Below are positions 1 through 9,077 of a stretch of 19,238 nt of DNA, piece by piece. This DNA is from Bacteroidota bacterium (GTDB taxonomy: Bacteria; Bacteroidota; Bacteroidia; Chitinophagales; Chitinophagaceae): NCBI GenBank assembly GCA_023391315.1, contig JAEWBD010000183.1, positions 1 to 19,238 of the forward strand, in the 5' to 3' direction. The position numbers and the translations under genes are program-made. Positions within the stretch are counted from its first letter, which is position 1; the number at the start of each line of letters is the position of its first letter. The notes under the pieces were generated by a model. The model saw only the letters and a program-made list of their open reading frames with translations. It made no database searches and was not told the DNA's origin.

Positions 1-361
1 CTGTATAATAAGCATAATATATTCCGTTGCGATAATACAGTTCAGGCGCCCAGAATGATGATGAAGCCCACGCCGGCGTTTGCGGAAATAGATACCCCGA
101 CTGCTTCCAGTGAATAAGATCGGTTGATTTAAAAAGAGGATAATGCGGCGCCCATTCAGATGATGTTCCAACAGCGTAATAGCTATTGCCAACACGGATA
201 ACAGAAGGATCTGCAAAGTCGCCGGGAATTACAGGCCGTATCGTATCACCGGTTATCCGCTGTTCAATAAAAGAAATGCCGGAATTATTTTTTTCGGTAT
301 GCATCGAAAAATAAACAAGCATCTGCATAATAAAACTTGCAAACAATACAGCAGCATTCAT
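1..361 (-). CDS. GH43-type glycoside hydrolase, N-terminal part (cut by window edge)
   Basis: The open frame starts at an ATG at 361 and runs without a stop to the window edge, giving 120 residues; the C-terminal part lies outside. Residues about 1-20 are hydrophobic, as in a signal peptide. The segment GDFADPSVIRVGNSYYAVG (about 47-65) is the typical first blade of a family 43 five-bladed propeller, and D51 in it matches the general-base Asp of GH43. The later segments LFKSTDLIHW (77-86) and FWAPELYYRNGIYYAYY (103-119) are also characteristic. Members hydrolyse arabinan, xylan or related side chains, usually in the periplasm or at the surface; the substrate cannot be told from this fragment. 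It begins 15 bases after the lnt stop on the same strand, so the two are probably co-transcribed. The catalytic acid Glu lies outside, so activity is unproven. Confidence 0.85.
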   Translation of the reverse strand, partial: MNAAVLFASFIMQMLVYFSMHTEKNNSGISFIEQRITGDTIRPVIPGDFADPSVIRVGNSYYAVGTSSEWAPHYPLFKSTDLIHWKQSGYLFPQTPAWASSSFWAPELYYRNGIYYAYYT

Positions 362-376
362 ATAAAGTTCTTTGTA

Positions 377-1894
377 TTAATTGTTCTTTTTAAAAATTGT
401 AAATATGGTAACAGTCAGTACAAATATGGCACAAGCTGAAATAAACAAATATGGATATTTTACAGCAAGACTTTTATAATCGTTCCTGTAAACCGTTTCC
501 TTCATTACAAACGGATCTGTATCCCTTCTCTGGTTGATGATAACGCCGTTGGCGCTTATAAACCCCGAATAGCCATTGTCTGAATTAACCGCCATATCCT
601 TTCTTGTTTCCACAGCCCTTAACCTTGCCTTGTAAAAATGATTGCGCACAATATAAGTGTTATTAAACCATCCATCGTTGCTTATGTTGCATAAAAACTG
701 CGCATCATTATTTACTGCAAACATGGCTGCTTTTGCGCCGGACGATTCATTACAAATGAGCATGCCGGCTTTACCGCAGGCTGTTGGCAAAGGAAGATTA
801 TGAGCATTGTTTGTATTTACAATAAACCCTTTACTTGAAAAAAAAGGTAGGCTTATATTGAACAATGGAGCCTCAATGAACGACAATAATGATTGCTTAT
901 CATACCGTCCGGCAACAGTACCATCCGGCCGAATGCAATAAGCGGAATTATTCACAATATTATCTTTTACCGCTGTATTAATTCCCAGTATGTGCGTAGC
1001 ATTTGAAGGACCTGATATTTTCAATATTTCATTTACAAGATCATCGTCTTTCCTGTACGTCCATGGAATAGCAGATTCAGACCATAGTATAATACTGGGA
1101 TATTGTGCAGCAGCTTCTTCATCAAGCTGAAGCAGGCGTTGAACAAGCACATCGCCATTTTTATCATCCCACTTAATATCAGGCAAAATATTTTCGTTGA
1201 TTAAAGCAATTTCTACAGGATGTTTTTTATCAATATTTAAATTGAACTCTGAATATATCCAATAACCGCAAAGCATATAAGCAGCCATAATTGCAGCAGG
1301 TATAATTAACTGCAACCATTGTTTTTTGATAATAAAACCAGCAAACAAATAATTAGTAACGATTATTATGAAAGACAAAGCAGCATTGCCAAATAAGGCC
1401 GCCGGCTGAATGGCATACAAATTCCCAATCAGCGAACTGCCCGCATAAAAACCAAACCATGGAAAACCCTCTGCAATAAATGATAATAAAAATTCAAACA
1501 AACAAAAAACAGCGGCCATTATTATACTGTTAAGTAAAACATCCGCAATATTCCTTAATGGCCTCTGCAGCAGTGAGTAACAAAACAATAAGCAACCCCA
1601 GTAAAATGCAACAAATACTGTACATAGCAACATTACGCCTGTGCCATATAAAAAATTATAACCCGTAAACCGCTGTGCGCCGGCTATCATCCAGAAATAG
1701 GCAAAGCATGAAAAGGCTGCACCAAAAACCAATCCTGACCTGAAGCATTTTTTGGAAGATGCATTTATCACGCACATAAAGAGCGGCATAAAAGCAATCC
1801 ATCCAGTATAAAAATTAACCCGGCATATTGAGATAAAAACAAGCAGTGAGGCAACAATAATTGCTGCAAAATCGTAAATACTTTGTTTGTTCAT
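377..1894 (-). CDS. lnt: Apolipoprotein N-acyltransferase
   Basis: A 505-residue inner-membrane enzyme of the Lnt family, which transfers an acyl chain from a phospholipid to the N-terminal cysteine of diacylated lipoproteins. The N-terminal 215 residues hold several hydrophobic helices and a last one lies near 483-500; the nitrilase-like domain spans about 225-470. The expected triad is visible: E273 in WSESAIPW, K333 in RYDKQSLLSFIEAPL and C381 in GMLICNESSG. The extra essential acids are also kept (E341, eight residues after the Lys, and E383, two after the Cys). NISNDGWF (403-410) and RLRAVETRKDMA (424-435) are family signatures. CNES replaces the common CYE sequence, a mild divergence. 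The gene is divergent from the T9SS cargo gene and sits just upstream of the GH43 gene, probably in one transcript. Whether it is the only lnt copy in the genome cannot be seen. Confidence 0.9.
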   Translation of the reverse strand: MNKQSIYDFAAIIVASLLVFISICRVNFYTGWIAFMPLFMCVINASSKKCFRSGLVFGAAFSCFAYFWMIAGAQRFTGYNFLYGTGVMLLCTVFVAFYWGCLLFCYSLLQRPLRNIADVLLNSIIMAAVFCLFEFLLSFIAEGFPWFGFYAGSSLIGNLYAIQPAALFGNAALSFIIIVTNYLFAGFIIKKQWLQLIIPAAIMAAYMLCGYWIYSEFNLNIDKKHPVEIALINENILPDIKWDDKNGDVLVQRLLQLDEEAAAQYPSIILWSESAIPWTYRKDDDLVNEILKISGPSNATHILGINTAVKDNIVNNSAYCIRPDGTVAGRYDKQSLLSFIEAPLFNISLPFFSSKGFIVNTNNAHNLPLPTACGKAGMLICNESSGAKAAMFAVNNDAQFLCNISNDGWFNNTYIVRNHFYKARLRAVETRKDMAVNSDNGYSGFISANGVIINQRRDTDPFVMKETVYRNDYKSLAVKYPYLFISACAIFVLTVTIFTIFKKNN

Positions 1895-2176
1895 CAGCAG
1901 TAAATGTAATTGCGCAAAATAGCTTGTCCGGTAATAAATATGATATAGTCCTGCAAAAGAGCTGTTACCTCAGTGCCATCCTTTTAAAATATTTGTTGCA
2001 TTTGTTTATAAAACAATAGCGGTTACGGGGTTGTGAATGTACTATTGAAAAACATTTGCAGTGATTACCATATCTGGCCCTGGAAGAAAAATATATATTA
2101 TGCAATATGTTGACCGCTTTTCTAACAGGCAGCTAATCTTATGAATTAAATAATTCTCCACATAAATTTAAAAAGC
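1895..2176. other. Divergent intergenic region between lnt and the T9SS cargo gene
   Basis: This AT-rich stretch of 282 bases must hold the promoters for both directions. I see no exact TAnnTTTG box on either strand. The best plus-strand candidate is TTG at 2110-2112, 21 bases, then TAATCTTA at 2134-2141, which matches the Bacteroidota -33/-7 pattern only loosely (two mismatches in the -7 box). No small ORF with coding character and no strong hairpin is visible. Confidence 0.4.
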
Positions 2177-4747
2177 ATGAAAAAATGTACACTGCTCATC
2201 TTCCTGTGTGTTGCATTCAGCACATCATCTTTTGCTTTTATTTCGCAAGGCAACTGGCGATGGCGTAATAATAACGGTTCTCAATCTTCTGCCACGTGGA
2301 AGGCTGCTGAAAACCAGTCAATCACCATTAATTCAATTGACAGCATTCTGCGTTTGCGTATCCGGTTGCAAAACACCACCGGCGAAAACAAAAGTTTTAA
2401 TGCCAACCTGCAGGTGGCTTCTTCGCCTAACGGCCCCTGGCGCTACCTCACCAATTTTGATAACAACAATCCATTTAAAATAACGCTGGCTAATACGATC
2501 GTCACCGATCTCGCTGCAACCACGCAACAATTGAGCAGCACCGGCAATACATTCATACCGGGAAAACTATTGGCCCGAACGAATGAGCTTAACCAGTCAA
2601 TGGATAACAATACTGTAACGGAGTATGAATACAGTATTCAGCCTACAGAAAATATAACTGCAGGAACAACGTATTATTTTAGAATTCCTAACCTTGATTA
2701 TCCGGTGGCACTGCCTTCAATAAAGGCTGCTGCAAACATCAATTCAAAAGCAAAATTATTAACCAATGGAAGCTTTGAAAAGAATATGCAAAACTGGCAA
2801 TTTAAAAAGAACGCCGGTGTTGTTGCTTCGGCTTCTGTTATAGATTCTTTGTATAAAGACGGGCTTAAATCTTTACAGGTAAATGTCACCAGCCACGGCA
2901 CTGCACCGGATGTAGGGTTACAGCACGATATGATGGCTTTCAAAAAAGACAGAGTATATATGGTACGCTTTTGGGCAAAAGCAAAAGCACGATCAGCGAA
3001 AATGACGTTGGTTATAAAAGGGCCACATAAACTGCTGCAATACGATTATAAGTTATATACAGGCTGGGAAGAATTTCAATTTGCATTTAAAGCAGCAGAT
3101 ACAAAGGCTGCACTTGGTTTTGTATTTTTATCAAATACAGAATATAATATTGATAAGGTTGAAATATTAGATGAAAACAATAATGAAATTGATGTGGCCA
3201 TGAATTATATGTGGCAAAATAACCGGCCAGAAAATGAATATGCATGGCTGAGTGCAGACGGGCAAATATCTGAACCATTACCCGATGGAAGAACTGTGTG
3301 GACTTTCTCTGACGGATGGTATGGTTATAACGATACTACCACCAACTCAATGAGCACAAACCGGTTACTCCGCAATACGCTCGTATTGCAAACGGCAGAT
3401 AAGCCAAATGGTATTTTGCACACGCTGATTGGCGGAACGGTTGAAGATCCCAAAGCCATTATGGAGCCGCCAAACCCCGTTGGCCATGATGACTTTTTCT
3501 GGCCAAGGGATATGATCGTGGAAAATGATTCGCTGAAAGTGCTGCTGCCGGATGTGGTACAACCTAATGAAGGCGATCCTTTAATGTATGGCAACCGCGA
3601 AGCCGTGGCTGTGTTTTCTTTGCCTGGCCTTACGCTGCACAGCATAGAATGGATGCCCTGGATCGGCACACTTCAGTATAATACTTTATGCAAAGCAGAT
3701 GATGGATACACCTATGCGTATGCAGCCCGTGAAATAAACCAGTATGAATCGCATGCGGTTGTAGCAAGGTTTCCCACAGGCCAGTTTTCCGCAACAACGC
3801 CGTGGCAGTTTTTAACCGACACAGGCTGGAGTTACGATTATCAGAATAGTAAAGAAATTGCAGATGTGAATTTGTATTCAGTGGTGCGCATGGGGCCCAA
3901 TCATTATGTAGCCTTATTCATGACGCCTTTAAGCAATAAGATAGAGGTGGAATATGCACAATCACCCATTGGGCCCTGGATAAACAGAAGTATTGTGGGG
4001 CAAATTGAAGAGCAGGCTGATATCATGAGCTATTTCGCATTGATTCACGAGGAAACGGAAAATAACGGCACCTATACTTTTTCTTATTGCAATATTGGTG
4101 ATATCGGTCAAATGCTGGACGATAAAACTGTTTACTGGCCTACGTTTCAGCGTGCTAATTTAAAAAGCCTATCACCATTTACGGATGGTTCGCCTGTTGC
4201 AAAAATGGACATGTTTGATGCAAAGCCGGAAAACAATACAAAAGTGTTATTAAACTGGAAGATGGCAACAGAAACAGGCAATGACCATTTTATAATTCAA
4301 CATAGCACCAATGGTAAAACGGGCTGGCGCAATGTGGCTACTGTAGAAAGCAGGGGCAATTCTTTAGAAGCGCAATCTTATAATACGTACGACTTACAGC
4401 CTGTTAACGGCAATAACTATTACCAGCTTATACAGGTAAATAAAGATGGCAGCAGTAAAATTTCTGATATAAAGGTTGTAACCCTGAACATTGAAACGCC
4501 CACTGTAAAAGTGTATCCCAACCCATCCAATGGCAATGCTTTTATTGCATTGAATAATTATAATGGCACACACATAACGACAGAAGTAACAGACATAAAC
4601 GGAAGATTGATCTTATCGAAAAATATACAGGTTCAAAAGAATGGTAATTATGCCATTCCATTCGCAGGCAAACCAGCAGCAGGCATATATAACGTAGTTA
4701 TCAAAGGCAATAACCTGAACGAAATAATTCGGTTGGTAATACAATAG
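2177..4747 (+). CDS. Secreted multidomain protein, carbohydrate-binding-like module plus propeller-like domain, T9SS cargo
   Basis: An 856-residue exported protein. Residues 1-20 form a signal peptide (MKKCTLLIFLCVAFSTSSFA). Residues 25-185 look like a beta-sandwich starting NWRWRNNNGS, seen in other large secreted Bacteroidota proteins. Residues 193-335 (LLTNGSFEKNMQNWQF onward) resemble a CBM4/9-type carbohydrate-binding module. Residues about 343-668 form a repetitive beta-rich domain with WLSADGQISEPLPDGRTVW and TFSDGWYGY. It reminds me of the DUF4185/DUF5005 propeller families related in fold to glycoside hydrolases; that assignment is from memory and untested. Residues 675-770 resemble a fibronectin-III-like linker, and 775-856 (VKVYPNPSNG, then DINGRLILSKN and AGIYNVVI) are a classic type A T9SS sorting domain. 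It should therefore cross the outer membrane and be attached to or released from the surface. A role in polysaccharide binding or cleavage is inference, supported by the divergent GH43 gene. Confidence 0.8.
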   Translation: MKKCTLLIFLCVAFSTSSFAFISQGNWRWRNNNGSQSSATWKAAENQSITINSIDSILRLRIRLQNTTGENKSFNANLQVASSPNGPWRYLTNFDNNNPFKITLANTIVTDLAATTQQLSSTGNTFIPGKLLARTNELNQSMDNNTVTEYEYSIQPTENITAGTTYYFRIPNLDYPVALPSIKAAANINSKAKLLTNGSFEKNMQNWQFKKNAGVVASASVIDSLYKDGLKSLQVNVTSHGTAPDVGLQHDMMAFKKDRVYMVRFWAKAKARSAKMTLVIKGPHKLLQYDYKLYTGWEEFQFAFKAADTKAALGFVFLSNTEYNIDKVEILDENNNEIDVAMNYMWQNNRPENEYAWLSADGQISEPLPDGRTVWTFSDGWYGYNDTTTNSMSTNRLLRNTLVLQTADKPNGILHTLIGGTVEDPKAIMEPPNPVGHDDFFWPRDMIVENDSLKVLLPDVVQPNEGDPLMYGNREAVAVFSLPGLTLHSIEWMPWIGTLQYNTLCKADDGYTYAYAAREINQYESHAVVARFPTGQFSATTPWQFLTDTGWSYDYQNSKEIADVNLYSVVRMGPNHYVALFMTPLSNKIEVEYAQSPIGPWINRSIVGQIEEQADIMSYFALIHEETENNGTYTFSYCNIGDIGQMLDDKTVYWPTFQRANLKSLSPFTDGSPVAKMDMFDAKPENNTKVLLNWKMATETGNDHFIIQHSTNGKTGWRNVATVESRGNSLEAQSYNTYDLQPVNGNNYYQLIQVNKDGSSKISDIKVVTLNIETPTVKVYPNPSNGNAFIALNNYNGTHITTEVTDINGRLILSKNIQVQKNGNYAIPFAGKPAAGIYNVVIKGNNLNEIIRLVIQ

Positions 4748-4789
4748 TTATAGCTGACAATTTGATTTTAAAAGTCTTTCAGAAAAGAT

Positions 4790-4817
4790 AACGGGCCGGC
4801 CTTTTGGCCAGCCCGTT
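4790..4817. terminator. Strong GC-rich hairpin after the T9SS cargo gene, terminator-like
   Basis: AACGGGC, one unpaired base, GGCC, a TTTT loop, GGCC, one unpaired base, GCCCGTT: an 11-pair hairpin with one internal mismatch, 42 bases past the stop codon. It is followed by AAAAA and not by a T-run, so it may act as an RNA 3'-end stabiliser or a weak terminator more than a classic intrinsic one. Confidence 0.5.
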
Positions 4818-4848
4818 AAAAACGGCATAGCTTTACATAAACATTATT

Positions 4849-5766
4849 ATGCTGGACATTGTTATCGAAGCACGCAATGCGGCCATAAGCCCGTCAATGC
4901 AGGTAAAACGCATCTTGCCTTTCCGCCTGCGCCGCATGGTGGGCCCATTTATTTTCATGGATCATGCAGGGCCGGTTTTGCAGGCGCCTGAGCAAATATC
5001 TTCACTCGATGTATTGCCGCATCCGCATATAGGTTTATCAACTGTGAGTTATCTTTTTGGCGGGCAGGTTACGCACCGCGACAGCCTGGGCGTGGAACAG
5101 GTAATAAAACCCGGCGAAGTAAACTGGATGACGGCAGGCCGCGGCATTGCTCACTCAGAACGGTTTGAAGACCCCGCAACCCTTGCTGGTGGCCAGCTCG
5201 AAATGATACAAACCTGGGTAGCACTTCCGGAAAAGGATGAAGAATCGGCGCCGGCCTTTAATAATTATAAACCCGATACTTTACCAATTTATACCGGTAA
5301 AGGCATATGGATGCGGCTCATTGCCGGCAATGCCTATGGGTTGCGTAACGATGTGAAAACACACTCGCCGTTGTTTTATTTGCATGCAGTGATTGAAGCC
5401 AATACGAAATTTGCTTTACCAAAAGAACATGCTGAACGCGGCATTTATATTGCTCATGGCAGCATAGAAATCAACGGGCAAACATATAAGGCAGGCCAGA
5501 TGCTTGTATTTACCAAAGGCACAGATCCTACCCTGCTTGCAAAAGAATATTCAACATTAATGCTGCTTGGCGGTGAACCGCTGGGAGAAAGATACATCTG
5601 GTGGAATTTTGTATCCTCAAGAAAAGAACGGATTGAACAGGCAAAAGAAGACTGGAAGCAGGGGCGCATCATATTGCCGCCAACAGATAACCATGAATTT
5701 ATACCATTACCTGAAGATAAATCCAAACCTGCGGGTGGCGCACCCAAACCGGAGCCACTTTCGTAA
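4849..5766 (+). CDS. Pirin-family cupin protein
   Basis: A 305-residue two-cupin protein of the pirin family. The N-terminal metal-binding motif is complete: H58 and H60 in LPHPHIGLSTVSYLFGG, then H102 and E104 in WMTAGRGIAHSE, matching the two His, His and Glu iron ligands of pirins. The C-terminal cupin (about 150-255) ends in the usual LLGGEPLGERYIWWNFVSS segment, followed by a charged, Pro-rich tail. Bacterial pirins are cytoplasmic; some show quercetin 2,3-dioxygenase activity, others bind metabolic enzymes, so the substrate or partner here is unknown. The ATG at 4849 gives the normal family N-terminus. The gene follows the hairpin at 4790-4817 and precedes anmK by 110 bases, so it may be a separate transcription unit. 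Confidence 0.9.
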   Translation: MLDIVIEARNAAISPSMQVKRILPFRLRRMVGPFIFMDHAGPVLQAPEQISSLDVLPHPHIGLSTVSYLFGGQVTHRDSLGVEQVIKPGEVNWMTAGRGIAHSERFEDPATLAGGQLEMIQTWVALPEKDEESAPAFNNYKPDTLPIYTGKGIWMRLIAGNAYGLRNDVKTHSPLFYLHAVIEANTKFALPKEHAERGIYIAHGSIEINGQTYKAGQMLVFTKGTDPTLLAKEYSTLMLLGGEPLGERYIWWNFVSSRKERIEQAKEDWKQGRIILPPTDNHEFIPLPEDKSKPAGGAPKPEPLS

Positions 5767-5876
5767 GCGGCCAACAGTTCATGGTTAATTGGAAGCCTGC
5801 ACCGATTATTTGAAGCACGTAATATTCCAATCAAAAAATAATTCAGATAACTTGCGGGCTTCAGAAATTAATTATA

Positions 5877-6974
5877 ATGATATACAGGGTTATTGGTTTA
5901 ATGAGCGGATCTTCCTTGGACGGGCTCGATATTGTTTTTACTGAACTGGAAGAAAACCGCGGCACATGGAGTTACAACATACTTGCAGCAGATTGTTATA
6001 CATACAATGCGGAATGGAAAGAAAAACTTACCAATGCAAAAACAAGCAGCGCCTATAATTATTGTTTATTACATGCGGCTTATGGCAAATATCTTGCGGA
6101 TTGTGTAAACGGGTTTATTGAGGAGCATAATTTGCATCACCGCGTTCAGTTAATCGCCTCGCATGGGCATACTGTTTTTCATGATCCTTTGAATGGCGTA
6201 ACAACGCAATTGGGCTGTGGCGCAACACTGGCGGCTTTAACAGGCATTAATGTAGTAAGTGATTTAAGAATTATAGATGTGGCTTTGGGCGGGCAGGGTG
6301 CCCCTATCGTTCCCATGGGTGAAAAACTGTTGTTTCCTGATTATGATTTTTACCTCAATATTGGCGGAATTGCCAATCTTTCTTTTAAGCAGCAAAATAA
6401 TTTCATTGCTTTTGATATATGCCCCGCCAACCGTGTATTAAACATGCTGGCGCAGGAAGCCGGTAAAGAATTTGATGAAGATGGGAACATGACTTCATCA
6501 GGCAACTTAAATACGGCGCTTTTCGAAAAACTGAACGCACTGAATTATTATCAGCAGCCCGCGCCTAAATCGCTCTCCAATAATTTTGGAACGGATACAA
6601 TATTTCCGATCATTAAATCCTTCAATATAAATACGGCCGATGCATTATTTACTTATGCAGAACATATTGTTTACCAGTTGAAACAATCTGCTTCAGCATT
6701 AATTTTAAATGAGCCGGCGCAGCCTTATAAACTGCTTATTACCGGTGGTGGCGCTTTTAACAAATTTCTTATTCAAAAAATAAAGGAAAATTTAGCATCT
6801 TTAAGCATTGAAGCGATTGTTGCAGAAAATAATATTGTACAGTATAAGGAAGCTTTAATTATGGCATTGCTTGGCATATTAAGATGGCGCGAAGAAAATA
6901 CGGTACTGGCTTCGGTTACAGGCGCATCAAGAAACAGCATAGGCGGCGCTGTTTGGATGGGGCAGGAAGCCTGA
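5877..6974 (+). CDS. anmK: Anhydro-N-acetylmuramic acid kinase
   Basis: A 365-residue cytoplasmic sugar kinase that uses ATP and water to convert 1,6-anhydro-N-acetylmuramate to MurNAc-6-phosphate in peptidoglycan recycling. The family signatures occur in order: GLMSGSSLDGLD (7-18, phosphate-binding), ASHGHTVFHDP (94-104), GGQGAPIVPMGE (138-149), YLNIGGIANLSF (159-170) and, near the C-terminus, ITGGGAFNKFLI. The catalytic Asp corresponds to D180 in AFDICPANRVLN; most proteobacterial enzymes read D-T-G-P-G-N there, and the C-P-A-N variant is, to my recollection, common in Bacteroidota. Length is normal. The next gene starts 48 bases later on the same strand. No murQ (MurNAc-6-P etherase) is in the window. 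Confidence 0.95.
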   Translation: MIYRVIGLMSGSSLDGLDIVFTELEENRGTWSYNILAADCYTYNAEWKEKLTNAKTSSAYNYCLLHAAYGKYLADCVNGFIEEHNLHHRVQLIASHGHTVFHDPLNGVTTQLGCGATLAALTGINVVSDLRIIDVALGGQGAPIVPMGEKLLFPDYDFYLNIGGIANLSFKQQNNFIAFDICPANRVLNMLAQEAGKEFDEDGNMTSSGNLNTALFEKLNALNYYQQPAPKSLSNNFGTDTIFPIIKSFNINTADALFTYAEHIVYQLKQSASALILNEPAQPYKLLITGGGAFNKFLIQKIKENLASLSIEAIVAENNIVQYKEALIMALLGILRWREENTVLASVTGASRNSIGGAVWMGQEA

Positions 6975-7022
6975 TGCTGTAATAAAGCCAAACTTTACAT
7001 CGTTAATACCTAAACGCATTAT

Positions 7023-7445
7023 ATGAAGTATTTGATTGTAGCAGTAAGTATGCTGGCCATGCTTTCCTGCAAGGAGAGATTTGATTCCAAAACCTATGCG
7101 GAAAATAAGATAAGCCTTGCCCAGCGTGAAAGTGAACATCCGGAACAATTCATTCATTTATCGTCGGATGATAAGCGGAATCTTTTTGGGAACACGGTAA
7201 TTAAAGGAAAGCTTGTAAATATGGCTTCTGTTGCCGCTTATAAAAATACGCGCCTTAAAATGCTTTGTTATAAAAACGGCATTCGCGTAGAAGAGCATGA
7301 AGATGTTATTCCATCTATACTTAAGCCGGGTGCAACAAAAAATTTTAAAATACGCTACCGTTTGCCCAAAGGCACAGACAGCCTGGCTTTATCTGTTATG
7401 AGTGCAGACACTTTAAGCGATGCCATTGCTTCATCAAAAGAATGA
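7023..7445 (+). CDS. Small putative lipoprotein of unknown function
   Basis: A 140-residue protein I do not recognise. Residues 1-15 form a short signal peptide ending MLSC, with the predicted lipidated Cys at 16; the -3 residue is Met, a slightly unusual lipobox. The Cys is followed by KER, so a charged surface-export signal as described in some Bacteroidota is possible but weak. The mature part has a mixed helical stretch (about 20-55), then beta-type sequence around GNTVIKGKLVNMASVAAYKN and a FKIRYRLPKG strand, suggesting a small immunoglobulin-like or FxLYD-like fold (inference). It follows anmK by 48 bases, probably on the same transcript. Its last 12 bases overlap the 3' end of ade on the other strand. 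Confidence 0.75.
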   Translation: MKYLIVAVSMLAMLSCKERFDSKTYAENKISLAQRESEHPEQFIHLSSDDKRNLFGNTVIKGKLVNMASVAAYKNTRLKMLCYKNGIRVEEHEDVIPSILKPGATKNFKIRYRLPKGTDSLALSVMSADTLSDAIASSKE

Positions 7446-9077
7446 AAAACTATCGCCGTTAAATAAACCTTTATCGCTAAGTTTTATATGCGGAATTACC
7501 AGCAATGCCATGAAGCTTAAAGTCATAAATGGTGCCGATAAATTCGAACCCATTGTCTTCGCCATTTTATCAATTTCAGTATAAGCGGCCGCAACTTTAT
7601 AGCCATCATCTGCGCTCATTAAACCTGCAACCGGCAACGCAACTATTTTTTCATTACCTGCATTATCCACACAGCTTACACCGCCTTTTGCTTCAATAAT
7701 TAAGTCAATTACCTTTGTTAATGATTTATCATCGCAGCCAACAGCAACAATATTATGGCTGTCGTGTGCAACGGAAGAAGCAATGGCTCCGCTTTTCAAA
7801 CCCATATTTTTAATAAAAGCTTTTGCAACGGGCGCTTTGCTGTAGCGGTTAACCACAACTATTTTTAAAATATCATTTTCAACATCGCTTACCAGCTCGT
7901 TGTTTACCTGCATTGGTTTCATCAATAATTTATTGGTGATAAGCTGCCCGTCCAATGCTACTATCACAGGAATTTTATCATCAGTTAAACTAAATTCGCC
8001 CGCTGCAATTTTCAGATCGTTTTCACTTATTTTATCAATAGAAAAATTATTGATGGGTTTAACGGGAACCGACCGGAGTTTTGTATGCCCGCCTGCTGCA
8101 ACCAGTTCGCCGTTAATATAAGTTTGAATTACATGAAATGATATAAGGTCTTTTACAAGAATAAAATCAGCCTCATCATCTTCATTCAATAAACCAACAT
8201 CCAGTTTATAATGTTCAACAGGATTAATGCAGGCCGCCTGCAATACCTTAAAAGTATCAATACCTTTTGCAACGGCCCGTTCGCATAATTTATTAATATG
8301 CCCTTCTGCCAGGCTATCAGGATGTTTGTCATCGCTGCAAAACATTATATCGTTTGGATAATCATTCAGCAAATCAATTAATGCTTCAAAATTTTTAGCG
8401 GCACTGCCTTCGCGTATAATGATCTTCATCCCATATTTCAATTTATCCAGCGCTTCTTCTTTTGTAAAACATTCATGATCTGTTGATATACCGGCCTCAA
8501 TATATTTTTTCGCATCTTCACCGCGTAAACCCGGCGCATGGCCGTCAACAGGTTTATTTAATTTTTTAGCAGCCGCAATCTTTTTCATCACTTCATCATC
8601 ACCCGTTAATACACCGGGAAAGTTCATCATCTCGCTCAAATATTTTACTTCCGGCTTCTCCAATAGCATTTTCACTTCCTGGCTGTTTAATGCAGCACCG
8701 GCCGTTTCAAAAATGGTTGCAGGCACACAACTCGGCGCGCCAAAATTGAATTTAAAATTTACTTCTCTCCCATTGGCAATCATAAATTCAACACCTTTAA
8801 TGCCGCATACATTGGCAATTTCATGCGGGTCGCTTACGGTGGCTACCGTACCATGCACCACTGCCAGCCTCGCAAACTCTGAAGGCACAAGCATGCTGCT
8901 TTCAACATGGACATGACTGTCAATAAAGCCCGGGATAATGTAAGGCAGCGTTTTATTTTCATTTCCATAAATTTCAACAGAAACAATCTTGCTGTCTTCA
9001 ACAAATATTGCCGCTTCGTTTATGGTTTTACTTTTGATATTTACATAATTTCCTTTTACTGAAAAAGTATGGGGCAT
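7434..9077 (-). CDS. ade: Adenine deaminase
   Basis: A 547-residue amidohydrolase that converts adenine to hypoxanthine and ammonia in purine salvage. The metal-binding signature GFIDSHVHVESS (50-61) gives H55 and H57; VSDPHEIANVCG (81-92), PVDGHAPGLRG (176-186), STDHECFTKEEA (198-209) and FCSDDKHPD (246-254) are all characteristic of the Ade family and supply further metal and catalytic residues. The C-terminal domain, about 385-547, carries KSGAIASSVAHDSHNIVAVG, also family-typical. Length and start fit; the ATG at 9077 gives the usual short beta-sandwich N-terminus. It is transcribed alone on the minus strand. Its upstream region (9078-9315) is shared with the divergent DGPF gene, and its 3' end overlaps the lipoprotein gene. 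Confidence 0.95.
   Translation of the reverse strand: MPHTFSVKGNYVNIKSKTINEAAIFVEDSKIVSVEIYGNENKTLPYIIPGFIDSHVHVESSMLVPSEFARLAVVHGTVATVSDPHEIANVCGIKGVEFMIANGREVNFKFNFGAPSCVPATIFETAGAALNSQEVKMLLEKPEVKYLSEMMNFPGVLTGDDEVMKKIAAAKKLNKPVDGHAPGLRGEDAKKYIEAGISTDHECFTKEEALDKLKYGMKIIIREGSAAKNFEALIDLLNDYPNDIMFCSDDKHPDSLAEGHINKLCERAVAKGIDTFKVLQAACINPVEHYKLDVGLLNEDDEADFILVKDLISFHVIQTYINGELVAAGGHTKLRSVPVKPINNFSIDKISENDLKIAAGEFSLTDDKIPVIVALDGQLITNKLLMKPMQVNNELVSDVENDILKIVVVNRYSKAPVAKAFIKNMGLKSGAIASSVAHDSHNIVAVGCDDKSLTKVIDLIIEAKGGVSCVDNAGNEKIVALPVAGLMSADDGYKVAAAYTEIDKMAKTMGSNLSAPFMTLSFMALLVIPHIKLSDKGLFNGDSFSFF

Noticed and set aside
3325..3669. 114-codon minus-strand ORF inside the T9SS cargo gene
   Set aside because: It is a shadow frame of a well-supported gene; it lacks family motifs and has a composition unlike a real protein.
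5454..5834. 126-codon minus-strand ORF over the pirin 3' end
   Set aside because: Most of it is antisense to conserved pirin sequence, and the part beyond shows no recognisable protein features.
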